A stretch of 64,000 bases of DNA. Origin: Cadophora sp. MPI-SDFR-AT-0126. Taxonomy: Eukaryota > Ascomycota > Leotiomycetes > Helotiales > Ploettnerulaceae. The translations under genes and the position numbers were made by a program. The stretch spans positions 744,001 through 808,000 of the forward strand of contig JAGMVK010000016.1 in NCBI GenBank assembly GCA_020747065.1, read 5' to 3'. Below, one piece after another: positions 37,201 through 48,622 of this stretch; position 1 is the stretch's first letter; every line of letters starts with the position of its first letter. The notes beneath the pieces are model-generated. The model had not been told where the DNA came from. It saw nothing but the letters and a program-made list of their open reading frames with translations, and made no database searches.

Positions 37201-37351
37201 GACGAGCCAGGCAAGCGGGAACAAGTACATCGAGGTTTGGGATGTGTTTGGCCCTGCAGCGAAGAAGGCGGATAAAGTGGGAAGAGGTGGGCGACTCGAA
37301 GTTGTCGCTGAAGTCGCACGTAGGTTGAAAACGAGGAAGACGTTGGAATAG
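34227..37351 (+). CDS. Ankyrin-repeat subtilisin-like (S8) protease, 4 exons, 992 aa
   Basis: Exons are 34227-35499, 35547-36052, 36105-36617 and 36665-37351. The N-terminus is acidic. Residues about 85-235 hold ankyrin-like repeats (NGDNNTLLHMLVDDA, NEKTALYHAIYKK, KGYTPLHLAVAYD). A Lys/Glu-rich, disordered linker runs from about 255 to 400. A helical region follows (about 400-630) that I do not recognise. The S8 domain (about 675-930) has all catalytic elements: Asp683 in IALIDDGVD, His723 in SGGHGTVMAS, oxyanion Asn815 in CAANDQG, and Ser886 in TGSSVATAFAAG. There is no signal peptide, so this is an intracellular subtilase, unlike secreted fungal proteases. Intracellular subtilases of this sort occur in fungal NLR and cell-death loci. 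It probably cleaves a partner after activation; the adjacent 303-aa protein is the obvious candidate. Confidence 0.9.
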
Positions 37352-37701
37352 GCAGCTTGATGGAATGGCGGGGAGAAGTTTGAAACAGACTTTGGTCTGG
37401 TTTGGATGGGCACGTGAGAGCTCAAAGGGGTCAAGCGAAGGAGAGTGGTGAAGGTCTCTTCAGATCATTGTCAACAAATGCAATTTAAAATAGCCAAGGA
37501 AAATCTGTCATATAGGTATCTGTGAGCAATGGTAAATTCAAGCTGACCTCTCACTCCAGAAAACTTGCAACGAAGGATGCCGGCCCAAGTAGCTTTCGAC
37601 CGCAACGGAACCACACGCACTTCTAACCCTTTCTTACCATTAAACTCCACGACCTGTACTTAGAACTGGCCGACAGTATGTCCTGAGCCTTCCAGAATGC
37701 T
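37352..37701. other. Intergenic between convergent genes
   Basis: 350 bases, 3' regions of the protease gene and the membrane-protein gene; nothing else seen. Confidence 0.5.
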
Positions 37702-39671
37702 CTAAATCTTCTTTCCACCAACTTTCACCTGCACCTGCGATGCTTTCGTGAGCCTCAGTCCTGCTTCCAAGTCATGGAAATCTTCTTGTGGCGCTGGTTT
37801 TCCGCCCCAATATGTCGTTTCGGAATCGCATAGATGGGTGAACAGAGGGAAAGGTCCCATGTGCTTGAATTTCTTTCCAACATCGGTGAAAGTTGCCATA
37901 GCATTAGCAACAATGCACAGCGAGAGCGTGGTCCCAGCAAGAACAATGTAGGCGAGAAGACTCCCTCGTCCAACATCCAGGGTCCATCTCATCAGGGCGG
38001 GGTAGATATCGGTATCCGGCTCCACCACAGGGAATAAGTTGACGATTTCAACTCCAAGCGTTTTCAATAATGGCGAGTTGTCAATCTGCGACAAAAGAAG
38101 TCGCCGCAGTTCAGCGAAGTCTTTTGCTTGGCAGTGGTAGATGGGGATAGCGAGCAGAGACTGCAATCCAATCATGGCGCGTCTATTTGCACGACTATCT
38201 GTCTGAGATAAATCAGCCAGACCCTGGAAGTATTGCCAGATAGTCAAAGGCTCGACAGGTTTATTTGCGACAATATCGAGACGATCAAGAAATTTCCCGT
38301 ACGTGCTGTTTGGGTCAGCTGAGCTGAAAAGTACTTGGAAAACTTGGAGCAGCTCTGGCGCGGTAATATTGACTGGTGTGAGGGTATCATTCGCGAATTG
38401 ATGGTCCATGATTGTGCCGTTCAAGCCATTGTAAGTGACATTGGCGAGTCGTGTGTAAGCGGAAAAGGTGGTTCCCCAGCCCTGGCCAAGTGGCCATGTC
38501 GCATTACCCATGCACGTCATGTTCGCAGCAAGAGATTTTGGACAAGAAGTCATGTCTATGATCATGTTAGTAAGCGCTTTAAATAGGCTTTCTCCGGCTT
38601 ACATGTTGCAATCTGGTTCACACCGATGTCTCTCATACACAGCTGATAGGCTCCAAGACTATAGCCCTGGCGGATGCAGTTTGTTTTCTGGTCGAATGTT
38701 ACGGATCCATTCTCTTCGAACTCTAAATAAAGGCCGCGAAGATTCTTAGCGAGCACTGGCTGGATATCGTCCGAGCCCGAGAATGCTTCGCTATTCAAAA
38801 GCTGAGGAGCGAATTGTTCAATACCTCCAGGGATGAAGAACTTCGATCGACATGGTATCTTGGTGTCGTTGAGATGAGCATTTGAACATCCTTTTCGGTC
38901 GGCGTCCGTGCTGACATCTCGGCCTAAATCGGAATCCGAGAGAAAGTCCTTGAATCGCGTACTAAAAAGTCCATCGGCCAGTGGCTGAAGGAGGGTAGCT
39001 AGTGTTGAGTTAAATTGTCCGATACTGTATCCTTTCGCCACAGGAACAGAAGTTTTCTGATAATAGATTGGAATCGCTTCCACGTCTCCTATTCGCTGTC
39101 AGAGACGGTCTTTGACGCGTCTAAAGCCGATCGCTGGTCACCAAGATGAGAGATCAAGAAGGAAAGATTTACTCAAGATCACAATTCCAAGAATTGGAAT
39201 TATTGTCATGCTCAAGATCTTCAGTACACTCCAGGCACGTGGCTTCACTCCCCCTTTATGTTTCTTGCAGATGATCTCAATAAGACCATCCAGACCCGTT
39301 CCTGGCTGGATTGCGAGACCGCTTAACAGACACAAACCATCTTTCCTAGCGAGCAACATTCCCCACATGAGGTCGAAAGATTGTGAGATTGTCGCGGCTA
39401 AGAAGTAGCTGGCAAGTGTCGAGAGTACAGTGAGGACGCGAAGTGCTTTGGAAGGAGACCCGCCGAAGATGTCATTGCGGGATATGAGTTGTGGGTGCCA
39501 TGCGTAGAGAGAAGTGAGGATGTAGGATGCGGTGGCAAGAATGAGGGTTATCCAGGTAAGAGTGCGGTGAGCGAGAATGCGTTTAGTCAGGGTATGTCTC
39601 TTGGGTGGGAGATTTGCATGGTGCCTCCTTGATGGTAATTCGTGCAGCTCATGAGCTTCGTCCGAAGGCAT
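37702..39671 (-). CDS. Uncharacterised fungal membrane protein, 3 exons, 612 aa
   Basis: Exons are 39671-39173, 39088-38603 and 38555-37702; introns of 84 and 47 nt. A basic cytosolic N-terminus is followed by membrane segments WITLILATASYILTSLYAW, VLTVLSTLASYFLAATI and LKILSMTIIPILGIVIL. A large extracytoplasmic part of about 400 residues has several N-glycosylation sites (NSTLA, NGSV, NMTC, NVTY, NDTL, NITA) and cysteines. A final segment, LLAYIVLAGTTLSLCIVANAM, precedes a short cytosolic tail. The layout is common among uncharacterised Pezizomycotina surface proteins. No catalytic motif was seen and I give no function. Confidence 0.8.
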
Positions 39672-41552
39672 GACTTGAATTTTCGTTGCTTCAGTTGATA
39701 TTAATTAACAGTAAATGTCGCATAGTGATGGCAAGACTAGATCTGCATTTTGACGGGAAGAAGGAGCACTTTAATGTATACAGATCAGTTTCTATATACC
39801 CTTCAGCCTATAATTTGCGACCACCCTCCAAACCATGGAGGAAACAAGACATTTCAAGATTCTGAATGATCTCAGCTTGACCGCAGCAATAATTCGGACA
39901 AAGTCAACTTGGCGTCAAACGGTATCAGTAAGGCGAAGCGAAACTCTCCCAATGACAGTCAACCATGTGCCAGAAAGCAACATTCCAACAAGGATCACAC
40001 CGAATTATTACGACTCATCAGGGCGTTCTCTCAACAGCGATAACCGCTGGATAATTTTAAGTAAGAATATCAAAAGTAGCTGATCAAGTCATAACACGAG
40101 ACTGACTCCCCGGAGCAAAGATGCGAGCTGGGACAACATTCTTGCACTTCCGTTTTATGCACTGATTGGCCAGATTCGGCTCGCTTGCGCATCTTGTACA
40201 GCCACACCTTTACAAACAACCAATAAATACATACTTGATGAGATCAAGCACGTAAGATACAATTAGACGAAACCTTAAATTTATACTATGGACAAAAGGA
40301 CCAGAGTTTGATTCACCATTCCGCTCGGTGAGCGAGGTCGCACCATGGGAAAGAGGCATCGCAAACAGGGCGGCATTTACTTGGCCCTCAACGGGAAGGG
40401 CGAAACGGGCGTCCGACTTATTTTTAACTCCATCTGATAAGATTAACCTTTGCCGTTCCATACGCTGCCTCTTCTAGAACATCGTATACGAGCCATTTCG
40501 GGCAATATGTTTCAAGAGCAGATGTCAAAAAATTTCGCAGCGGACGTAGCCTCGGTCAAAATACCCGACTGTCTCTATCATGCAAGGCTGGCAATTTACG
40601 TATGTGAATGGCATCCATCCATCCATCATGGGGTTTACCGAATCCTGGGGTTTGAGTGACATGCCAATCCTCACACCGTATCTCAATACTCTCACCGAGG
40701 AATTCCCTCAAACAATCGTGTTACACTACCAAACTTGGCTCCCGACAAAATTAGGCAGAAGCAACCCATATGTCTTCGCTAGCCGTGCTCCGGAAATCTG
40801 CCTTACCAGTTGCTGGTTGAGCTAGGGCTGGCTGAGCTGACTGGGGTTCTGGGTAATTCCGTTGATGACTGAATAATCCCATGTTGTTTGCTTGTTCGCT
40901 TTAATTTTCCAAAACAAATCAAGAAATTGAGAGCCAAGGAAATTAGCTTGACTATTGTATGACTGTGAACAGCGTCTTCAGAAAATGAAAAGAAAGGTGG
41001 GAGGGCAGAGCGGGGAAGGATATCAATCGAGCTCGATATCGAGCTGAATGATGTAGTTGTGCGGGCTGTTTCCGCTCGCGTAATTTTGAAAGAAAACATT
41101 ACCGCCCGGGACAATTTTGGAGTGACAGAAAGCCATGTAAAGCGGCGGGAAAGTTCTGCTTGTTTGATCGACTGCTTACATCAAGTCCTCTTTGATTTTT
41201 GAGATCGAAAAGGATTGATGGTGGATATGTGTTGCACCCCCCACCCCAGCCGTGTCAACTTATTTTGAATGTCATAACGGCACGTCTTGACCGCCTTCAA
41301 AGCATAGCTCGTTTAATGCTGAAATCACGCTGAATTGTTCTCGCCTGAATGAATTTGTAATATCTTGAGTCTAATTCGCTGAGTATTTTGTGCGACCTTG
41401 GTGAGAGTCCATTGCTAGTAAGAAATCCACTCATGTCCAAATTGCCATGCCCTAGGCTTCCCCATGGTGTGCTCTTTTTCGAAGGCCAGAACTCTTTTTG
41501 GCACCACGAGCTCGCTTTTGACCTATTGGAGCGCCTGCATCGTCATGGCTAT
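39672..41552. other. Long intergenic stretch, no supported gene
   Basis: 1.9 kb with only short frames on both strands; a CATCCATCCATCCATC run lies near 40611-40627. I could not support any RNA gene or transposon here. Confidence 0.4.
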
Positions 41553-42646
41553 TTAGTCAGTGTCTTCATCGTCGTCATCATCCTCATTATCGCTCTCTTC
41601 AAATTCGCCCTCCCCTCCCAGGTGTTTCCACCATGGTGTGGGCCGTTTGAGCTTTGGCCACGTGTTCAGCACAGGGATATCGTTGACGTTCAGTCCCAAG
41701 CTTTTGATCTTCTGATTGTTGAATGCGGTTTTGATATTCTCTCTGATCTGCCAGCTATTGTTAACACCCATCAAGCAGATCAAAGGATAAGACACTTACC
41801 CATTCTGGATATCTCTCAGTACCAACCTGTCTCTGTGATCGAGGGATATTGAATCTGGCTCGGAAGATCAGGTTGAGGAGAATCGCGAGAGGGAAGCGGA
41901 TCATCTTCCGGAGCTTTTTCTTCAGGGAGTCCAGCGTGCCGCCGTAGCGCCACTCAGAATAAATGAAAGGTACGTCTATCGATGATCTGAATATGGCAAA
42001 GACGAAAAGAATGCATAGCACCGGCTTGTCCTTGAGAATCGTCAAGAACCAGGCAATGCGTTGCTTCGAAGTATCGAATTTCGGAAGAGGGCCAGATTCT
42101 TGGGAACAGAATCGCTTATCCTGCATGATGTACCTGTGGTCTGTCAGAGGCGAAATGTAACAAATTGTCAGTTTGAAATTACATGAGGATTGCTGTGCCA
42201 ACTTCTTTGCGCATCTTGAGAGCAATCTCTGGAGCACGGGTTCGAACCTTGTTGAGACAAGCGTCGACTTCGGCTTCGTATACCGATCTACCGCGGAACT
42301 GGGCCAATAACGGGTTAATGGAATTGTTGTCCATGGTAGTATGTGCGAAAAGGAAAATGTGGGGCTCAAAGGCCTTTTTCATCTGCTTGGTGTCCAGGTC
42401 ATAATCCTCAATAGTCCTCCTACCTGTGTCGAGACTCCTGTAAATTGTCTTGGCTCGTTGATCGGACCATTCTTTCGGGAAGATATCTTTGGCTGGGAGT
42501 TCCAAGAAGACTGGATTGATGTAGTAAGATATGTGACATTCCTTAGGTTGAGACTTGTGCCACTCAGCGTATTTCTGTACCAAGACAAGGCGATCTCCAC
42601 GCCCATTGTTGGCGAGGAGATACTCGGGTGGGTCGTTCCCAAGCAT
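41553..42646 (-). CDS. Uncharacterised protein with acidic tail, 3 exons, 330 aa
   Basis: Exons are 42646-42183, 42133-41800 and 41747-41553; the second intron ends at the GGCAG acceptor, which keeps the frame. The N-terminal 180 residues are soluble, with EPHIFLFAHTTMDNNSINP and an Arg-rich helix (EVDACLNKVRTRAPEIALKM). A hydrophobic segment (PVLCILFVFAIF) lies at about 208-219, followed by a basic amphipathic region. The tail is almost entirely Asp/Glu. The start ATG has a CACC context. No family was recognised. The acidic tail recalls the tail of the nearby NLR protein, but the two show no other similarity. Confidence 0.7.
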
Positions 42647-43646
42647 GGTGATGGGGAAGTTGGTTAGAGAAATACGAGTGAGGATGAGAATTTGATGTGA
42701 TGATCTGGAAAAGTGCCGTAGATGAGGTTGTAACTGAGCTAGAGGTGTAATTCAGCTTCATTTCACTATCAGCTTTCCAGCCACTAGCACTGTGCAAAGA
42801 AGAAGGGTTTACTCGCGATCGCAAGTTCTGGAACTGCAACCCAAGTCAAGATCAACGTTGCACCTGACCTTCGATTTTACCTGCTGTGATGAAGTGTTAT
42901 TGTATGGAAAGAAGCAATAGCTGCACGAGTTGAGGAGTGTATTTATATTTGGGCCGGCTGTTTTGATTTATGGGTCAAGTATTAAGCGAAAGAGTCTTAA
43001 GGCCAAGGTAAGAGACAAAGTGAATATCGATGAAGATACAGGCAAGGGAGTTTGGAGACGATAATGGTATCCGAAGGTGAGTCAAACTCAGTGGGAAGCA
43101 GAGGTGAGGCAGATTTTGGAGAGTTCGTTAACTTGAAGGGGGTGTTTGTTGACTTTAAAGCGACCGGCAAGTTACCGCAAGTTACCGCAGGCGAACACAG
43201 ATCTATCATTAATTCAATATGTCAGTCTCATCGTGAAGCCAACTCAAGTGAATATGCCAACTTAATACCTTAATCGGCTCTACTCACCTCCGCCGCTTTT
43301 CATTCTTACCAGTTGATCAGAACGGACCACGTCGTCTGAACATGAGTATATCCCTGTTCGCAAACAAGCCTAGTGAATTAGCTCGAGGCTGCGAAGTATA
43401 TTTCTTTCCAATTAGCAATGAACAAACCTCTCCCTATCTCGAGGCCCAACAACGAGCTTGTCATCAACCCACATTTCTTCCTTTAAGAACATTCCTTTGG
43501 CTGTGTATTTCTGTTGCTGGGTGTTTCTTCGAGGTGTCATCCTTGGCTTTACTGCTACATTTTGGGTCCTACTTTGCGTGCAAGTTGCCGTTTGTGTCTC
43601 GGTCTGTCACAATTTGTCTTCATAAGACCCAGTCTCTCTCACCACC
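42647..43646. other. Intergenic between divergent genes
   Basis: 1 kb holding both promoters. It includes a short duplicated GGCAAGTTACCGCAAGTTACCGC at about 43168-43190. The right end is rich in TCT, leader-like. No gene was seen. Confidence 0.45.
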
Positions 43647-45184
43647 ATGCCTCCAAAGAACAAAAGCAGTCCTCTCTGTGGTATGTCCCCTCCTCCAAAC
43701 TCCTCCACCCTCTCCTCCTGCACTAGATAACTCTCCCTCCCTAGTAACCACCACCGACCGCGCCATCCTCAAAAACAAACTCCTCGCCCGCCTCTCAACC
43801 CACACCACGCTCCACTTCCCCAGTCCCAGCATCTCCCCAACAGACCGACGTATCCCCCTCCACATCCAAAACTCCCTATCTACCTACACGCCATTCTCCT
43901 CTCTCCTCTCAACCGTACACAAAGCACCTCTCAAACTACCTTTAACAAGCCAGCAATGGCATTGGCTGCGCAAGTTCTGCTATGCGAGCTTCTTCTACCG
44001 GGGAGCGAGCACAAGCGGCTTTCAGGAGTTGGTGCCGAGGGATTTCTTGAGATTGAGTGCCGTTGAGAGGGCGTTTGTGAAGGGCGAGTTGGGCAAGGCG
44101 AATGGGCAGGCGAGGGCGAAGATGGTGCCGCAGGGGGCCATGGCCGTTGCTATGTGAGTCTTGTTTTCCTTTTCCCTCTTCTCCTCTGTTCGAAATTCTT
44201 TCGGCCCAATTCTGGATATGAGATGTGTCTTCCACGTACAAACGCTAATTCTCTTCTCAACAGTTATTTCCTCCTCAAAGGCGGCTTCTTCCCTCCCACC
44301 CCGGACCAAGACGAAGACACGGAATCTCTCTTCATCCCATCCCATCCGAAGACAGCTGCTGAGACAGAACCCATCCCCTTCACATCGTACACCGAGCACC
44401 GTCGTCCGTACTGGAGAGCCTGTCTGGATGCGGAGCCTTGGATTGCGGTCTGGTGGATGAGCAAGTGTGTCGGACATATGATTGACGTTGCTTGGTAAGT
44501 TTTCATCCCTGTCTCATATTTACTTACCCCACCCCAGTTTCTCCTCTCTTTTTTTATCTCTTCTCTCTCCTACCCTTCTCCTCACTTGTCCAAAAGAGCA
44601 TTGAAATGGCAATGTTGATGGGAAGTAATCTTAGGATCTGGCAAACCAAGCCCGAAACCGACCCCAAGCTCGCGACTCTCAAATCAGACCTCCAAGAAGA
44701 AATCCCCGAAGCACTTATCAAACTCGTCGATTCCGTGTACTTGAACCTCATCGACCATGATGTGAATGCTGGTGGTGGGATTTGGGGTGAGAGCGGTGGT
44801 GGTAGTGGAAATGCTGGTGTAAGTTTCCCAATATCTCAAATATCTCATCTCTTCCTATGTTTTTGATTCATGGGGAAAAGGAAAAAGAGCTGACCCAAAC
44901 AGGTCAACGCCACCCTCTCAAAGCTCTTCACCCATTCCAAACACAAGCTAGACGAATGGCCCGTCTACAGCTCCAAAATCGAAGAGATTCGCGAGACGAG
45001 AGATCTGTGGGATGAGGCCTGTAGGTATAATAAGGAGATGCGGAATGATATCGCTGCAATCTCCACCTCTTCCTCGAGCTTGAGATCTACTGACACTCGC
45101 GATGGAGAAGAGGCTGGTGAGGATGATTACGAGGATGAGAGTGGAAGTGATGAGGAGAGTGAGAGTGAGAGTGAGAGTGATTGA
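43647..45184 (+). CDS. Uncharacterised protein, 5 exons, 397 aa
   Basis: Exons are 43647-43680, 43727-44153, 44264-44494, 44599-44818 and 44903-45184. All junctions restore frame; the third acceptor (AAGAG) is the weakest. The protein is mainly helical and soluble. Recognisable stretches are QWHWLRKFCYASFFYRGAS, VPRDFLRLSAVERAFVKGE, AVAIYFLLKGGFFPP and EPWIAVWWMSKCVGH. It ends in an acidic Ser/Glu tail from GAG AGT repeats. No family or function was recognised. The translation start ACCACCATGCCTCC has a good context and a C/T-rich leader. Confidence 0.72.
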
Positions 45185-45540
45185 AGGGCTTTCTGGGCTT
45201 CAATGTCTTGATTCTGATTGGTGACATTTAGGGAGTTGAGATTTGGATTGGATGTGGGGAGTTTGGGAATTGGTCGTTCTCTGATAGCCTTTCGCAGGAA
45301 TTGGCTTGCTGGGTGCTTTACTTTCCAGGAATAAAAGAATGGTTGTTGCTTGGGAAGTTGAATGTGCTGTATTCTGATGGGGACATTTGAAGAGGTTCAA
45401 TGGCAGATGACGGTGGGGAGTATGGAAGTATTGAAAAAAAAAAGCTTCTACTCTATGTCAACGCTTTCTACACCTGTGAACAACCTAACGTTAACGTGAA
45501 AGAAAGCTTCTACTGTACGCGAACAATCAACATACCAATC
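45185..45540. other. Intergenic between convergent genes
   Basis: Short 3' region with an imperfectly repeated segment (AAAGCTTCTACT-like copies at about 45441 and 45503). No gene. Confidence 0.45.
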
Positions 45541-47024
45541 TCAGTCAGCCACAACGTCAATCGCCTCCTTCCCATCACCCAAAACTCTGACCTCCATCCA
45601 CCCTCCCTCCTCAACCCCCACAATCGACCCATCGATACAACACCTCCTCCACTTCCAGTCCTCACCCTCCTCCCGAAACGCAATCCTTATCCCATCCACC
45701 TTCTCATACCCGACAGCCTTATTCTCCAAATGCCGTCCATTATCGTAGGCTGCTTTCATGACCTCCATAGCTTCATCACCACTCAGTGCACCGAAATGAA
45801 CGACTCGTAATGCTGCTTCGAAGGGCTTGCTTTCGGGGGAAATTGTGAATGCCCGCTCGAGGTTGCTGACGAGGGTCGCGAGGACGTAGCCGTGTTCTTT
45901 ACGGGGCAGCGGGACTTCTTTCGAGCCCTGGAAAAAAGTCACATCTGTCTCATACTTGTGCGGTGCTCCGTCTTTGGGATAGAGTAGATCGTTGGCGACC
46001 AGTCCAAAACGCTTGTCGCCGTGTTTCCGGTATTCGGTGGTGTCAGAATCTGCGACTAGAGTTGAGTGCAGGCCGTGACTTGCTACCACCGCACCATAGA
46101 CTGCATTATTTGGCAAGGGGGTTGCGGTCTGTCCTTCGTTGGTAAGGAGACGGGCGCCAGGAGAGAAGGTGGCTTTGAATATAGGGAGGGCTTTGGGCTT
46201 GCCGTGGAGGAGGGTCCGAAGCCCTTGGATGTAAATGGAGGGGAGCGTGGATGGTTTGTGGAGGGAATGGAAGAGCGCATTTCCTGTACCAATGGGGAAT
46301 TGGACAAAAATAGGCTTGGTATATGTGCTGGGAAGTAAGCAGAGCTCAATATGGGTTTTAAATGACCATACCTTGATCTCTCCTTTCCTTCAAGCAGAGT
46401 GTTAATGGTATCCACGATGCCTCCATCCCCGCTCAAGAGGATAACCACTTGCTGCTTTCCTCCATTCGCACTATCAACCAAGTTGAACTGGGCAAAGTCC
46501 TTCACAGAATCCGCGCTCTTCGTCTTGACAACCGTATACTTTGAATCCGCAAACCCGACCGCCCGAAGCAGAGGATGCAATACCTCGTCGAAGAAGGCAG
46601 CCGCAAGACCAGTTCCAGACATTGTGGATATAAGCACATGTACATCCTTCGCAGACTGCAGATACGAAGGCAGACCCTGGAACTGGAATTTATCCAAAAA
46701 TTCCTGCGGTAGGATCATAGCATTTGTCGTCCGCAGCTTGAATGTGCTCTTGCTCTTGGTCTCCCCCTCGTCCTTCCCGTCACTCTTCTGCTCGCCCTTC
46801 TCAGGTTCTAGACTGAAAATTGTGTATTCGGCCGTACCACCCAGGGCATTGATCACAGTAATCACATCGTCGTCGCGTATCTCAGTGGAATCCCATTTCA
46901 GTGTTCCGTCAGCGTAAGAGAAGTCCGAGGGGGCCTCGTCTTCAGGGTTCGCACATGCTGCATCGTTGCAGGTTATGGCAAGAGCTTCGGTGCTCTGTGC
47001 TGGGAGAAGATCGTCCAGTGCCAT
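45541..47024 (-). CDS. Lipid kinase with diacylglycerol-kinase catalytic domain, sphingoid-base-kinase type, 2 exons, 479 aa
   Basis: Exon 1 is 47024-46372 and exon 2 is 46327-45541; the acceptor CCCAG gives the junction RSSTYTK. Key signatures of the DAGK catalytic fold are LISTMSGTGLAAAFFDEV (about 131-148, the NPxSG-like turn), LLSGDGGIVDTINTLLEG (Asp200, nucleotide-binding glycine loop), and FVQFPIGTGNAL (229-236). The C-terminal beta domain carries the long KRFGLVANDLLYP and WKWRRCCIDGSIVGVEE regions. The N-terminal 120 residues form a small beta domain, as in fungal long-chain-base kinases. It should phosphorylate sphingoid bases or diacylglycerol at cytosolic membranes. The family is clear; the exact substrate is inferred. 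Length is usual for the group. Confidence 0.88.
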
Positions 47025-47887
47025 GCTGTCGAGGCAGAGAGTGTGATAGTGAAGAGTGAGACTCCATGGTCAGCGAGCAGAAGAGGAGAGAAGAGGGGTG
47101 TTTGTAATCGTGGTGAGGAGAGCGAGCGACCAAGGCTTGTGATGGCTGGGGGTGAGCAGGTCAGGTCAAGCTTGGTGGGGTTGTTGGCCATGACCCGATG
47201 CCCGAGCTGCGGGCGGGCTACAGTACAGTAAGAAAGTGCAACTGACAAGCGGCGATAAGAAGCTGCCAATCTATCAAAGGCCTCTCTCTTCAATACCACC
47301 ACTACAACAAACTATCAACACCATCTTTTCGGTCAACACCCGCTCAAGCTAGAGTCCTAGTACGTGGGATGAGACTTTGCCGAGCCTCGAGCATCCGGCA
47401 GAGAACCGTACAACATCAGTAGTGCTGATTGCCTTTGCGGTGTGCTCCCGCGATGGCATGGGAGGTCAGTTCATGTCCAGTGGCAGTCAGCGCCGATATG
47501 ATATTCGCGATACATCTCCGAAGGTAGTTGAGGAAGGGTTTCGACTATTTTGTGTTCGAGAGGCTCTTCCTCACTTATCCGGCGTCATATGGATTGCCCT
47601 GGTTTTGGCATTCCTGAGCCGCTGCCACGACATACGCACATTGGCTACCACGATCGACCTGCATTCGGAGATCACACCCATGCTCTGGCGATCGCTGCTA
47701 ACATGGCAGTAAGAACTGCCTTTGTGGCTTCTCATATGCATTTCTACTGTATTTGTCTTGTCGATGATCGTTGCCTGTGGTGTAGTTCTCTTCTCGCAAC
47801 CTCATTTCTAATTACAGCAAGGCTTTTAAAGAACACAAACACCAAGTGCCCTTGCATGATTCAAGATCTTATGTCAATCATCCGCAG
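47025..47887. other. Intergenic with possible decayed coding DNA
   Basis: The left part is the promoter of the lipid kinase. From about 47360 to 47880 several frames on both strands read protein-like for short distances but are interrupted; I could not assign a family. Confidence 0.35.
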
Positions 47888-48462
47888 TTATCCACCAGAA
47901 CCATCTTGTTCAACGGCGAGCAACAGCTGCTGTGTAGCCTCGAGCAATGAAAATGTCCGCGGATCAAGTCTGGCGTAGACGAGGGGAACGGCAACACAGA
48001 ACACCGCATCGAAAAAGTCTCTTGAATCCCTTCCTGAAAAGCACCTTATGCTAGCAAACATCAAGAGCCACCGTGCAGAACGGTCGAGCTTCAAGCATCC
48101 GAGTGGCAGCCGTCTTCGTGCTACATTGGCATACTTTCTGCTCTGCGCAATTCATTGAATCTCCCCGGCACTTTACAGGCGATCCAGACCATGGAATGCT
48201 TTGAAATCATTTTCGCTATTTCTTCCCTTTGCTTAAACAACTGGGCGATATGGAGTCACGTTTCTGAGTCTGGGTTGTTTTCAGGATTGCGTGATTGACA
48301 ACTTCCTTGAAAAATGTTGTGGCGTTCAACACAGCCTCAAAGTCCCTCGCATTGTTGATTAAAAGTACCCAAAGCTGGCATCGCTCGAGCTCATATGACC
48401 CAATCGCAATGGAACAGTTGTAAGGCTGTTATCTCAGCTGCGAAAAGGCGTCGCACATGAAC
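47888..48462 (-). pseudogene. Decayed gene fragment, possibly the C-terminus of a fungal transcription factor
   Basis: Two minus-strand segments read like coding sequence in different contexts. An upper one (about 48415-48220) contains YELERCQLWVLLINNARDFE and FFKEVVNHAIL, then hits a stop. A lower one (48094-47888) contains RWLLMFASIRCFSGRDSRDF and ARLDPRTFSLLEATQQLLLA before a terminal stop. The helical character recalls C-terminal parts of fungal regulators, but no DNA-binding domain is present upstream. A stop codon and missing exons separate the pieces, so I call it a relic; an unrecognised spliced gene is the alternative. Confidence 0.35.
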
Positions 48463-48622
48463 GTTTGGAGTTGTCAACTGCAGCCAACCTCACAGCCTCT
48501 GCGCTTCCCCGGATGAGGTGGTCAGGAAGCCTGACAGAGATCTGCGAGTATTATAATGAGCAGCAAGGAACATGTTCGTGGCAAGATTATCGTTTTTGTG
48601 ATATTGTAGTGGAATTACAACA

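Noticed and set aside
40210..40470. Possible tRNA or repeat around GTTTGATTCACC and GGTGAGCGAGGTCGC
   Set aside because: I tried to fold it as a tRNA. The T-loop-like GTTTGATTC has no matching stem, and no acceptor pair or D arm can be found.
46399..46917. Plus-strand open frame of 172 codons opposite the lipid kinase
   Set aside because: Antisense shadow of a gene whose minus-strand frame has clear kinase motifs.
47377..47978. Overlapping plus-strand frames containing HTHIGYHDRPAFGDHTHAL
   Set aside because: The His-rich stretch looked enzyme-like at first, but it is flanked by frame breaks and no family pattern fits. It is noted only as possible decayed DNA.
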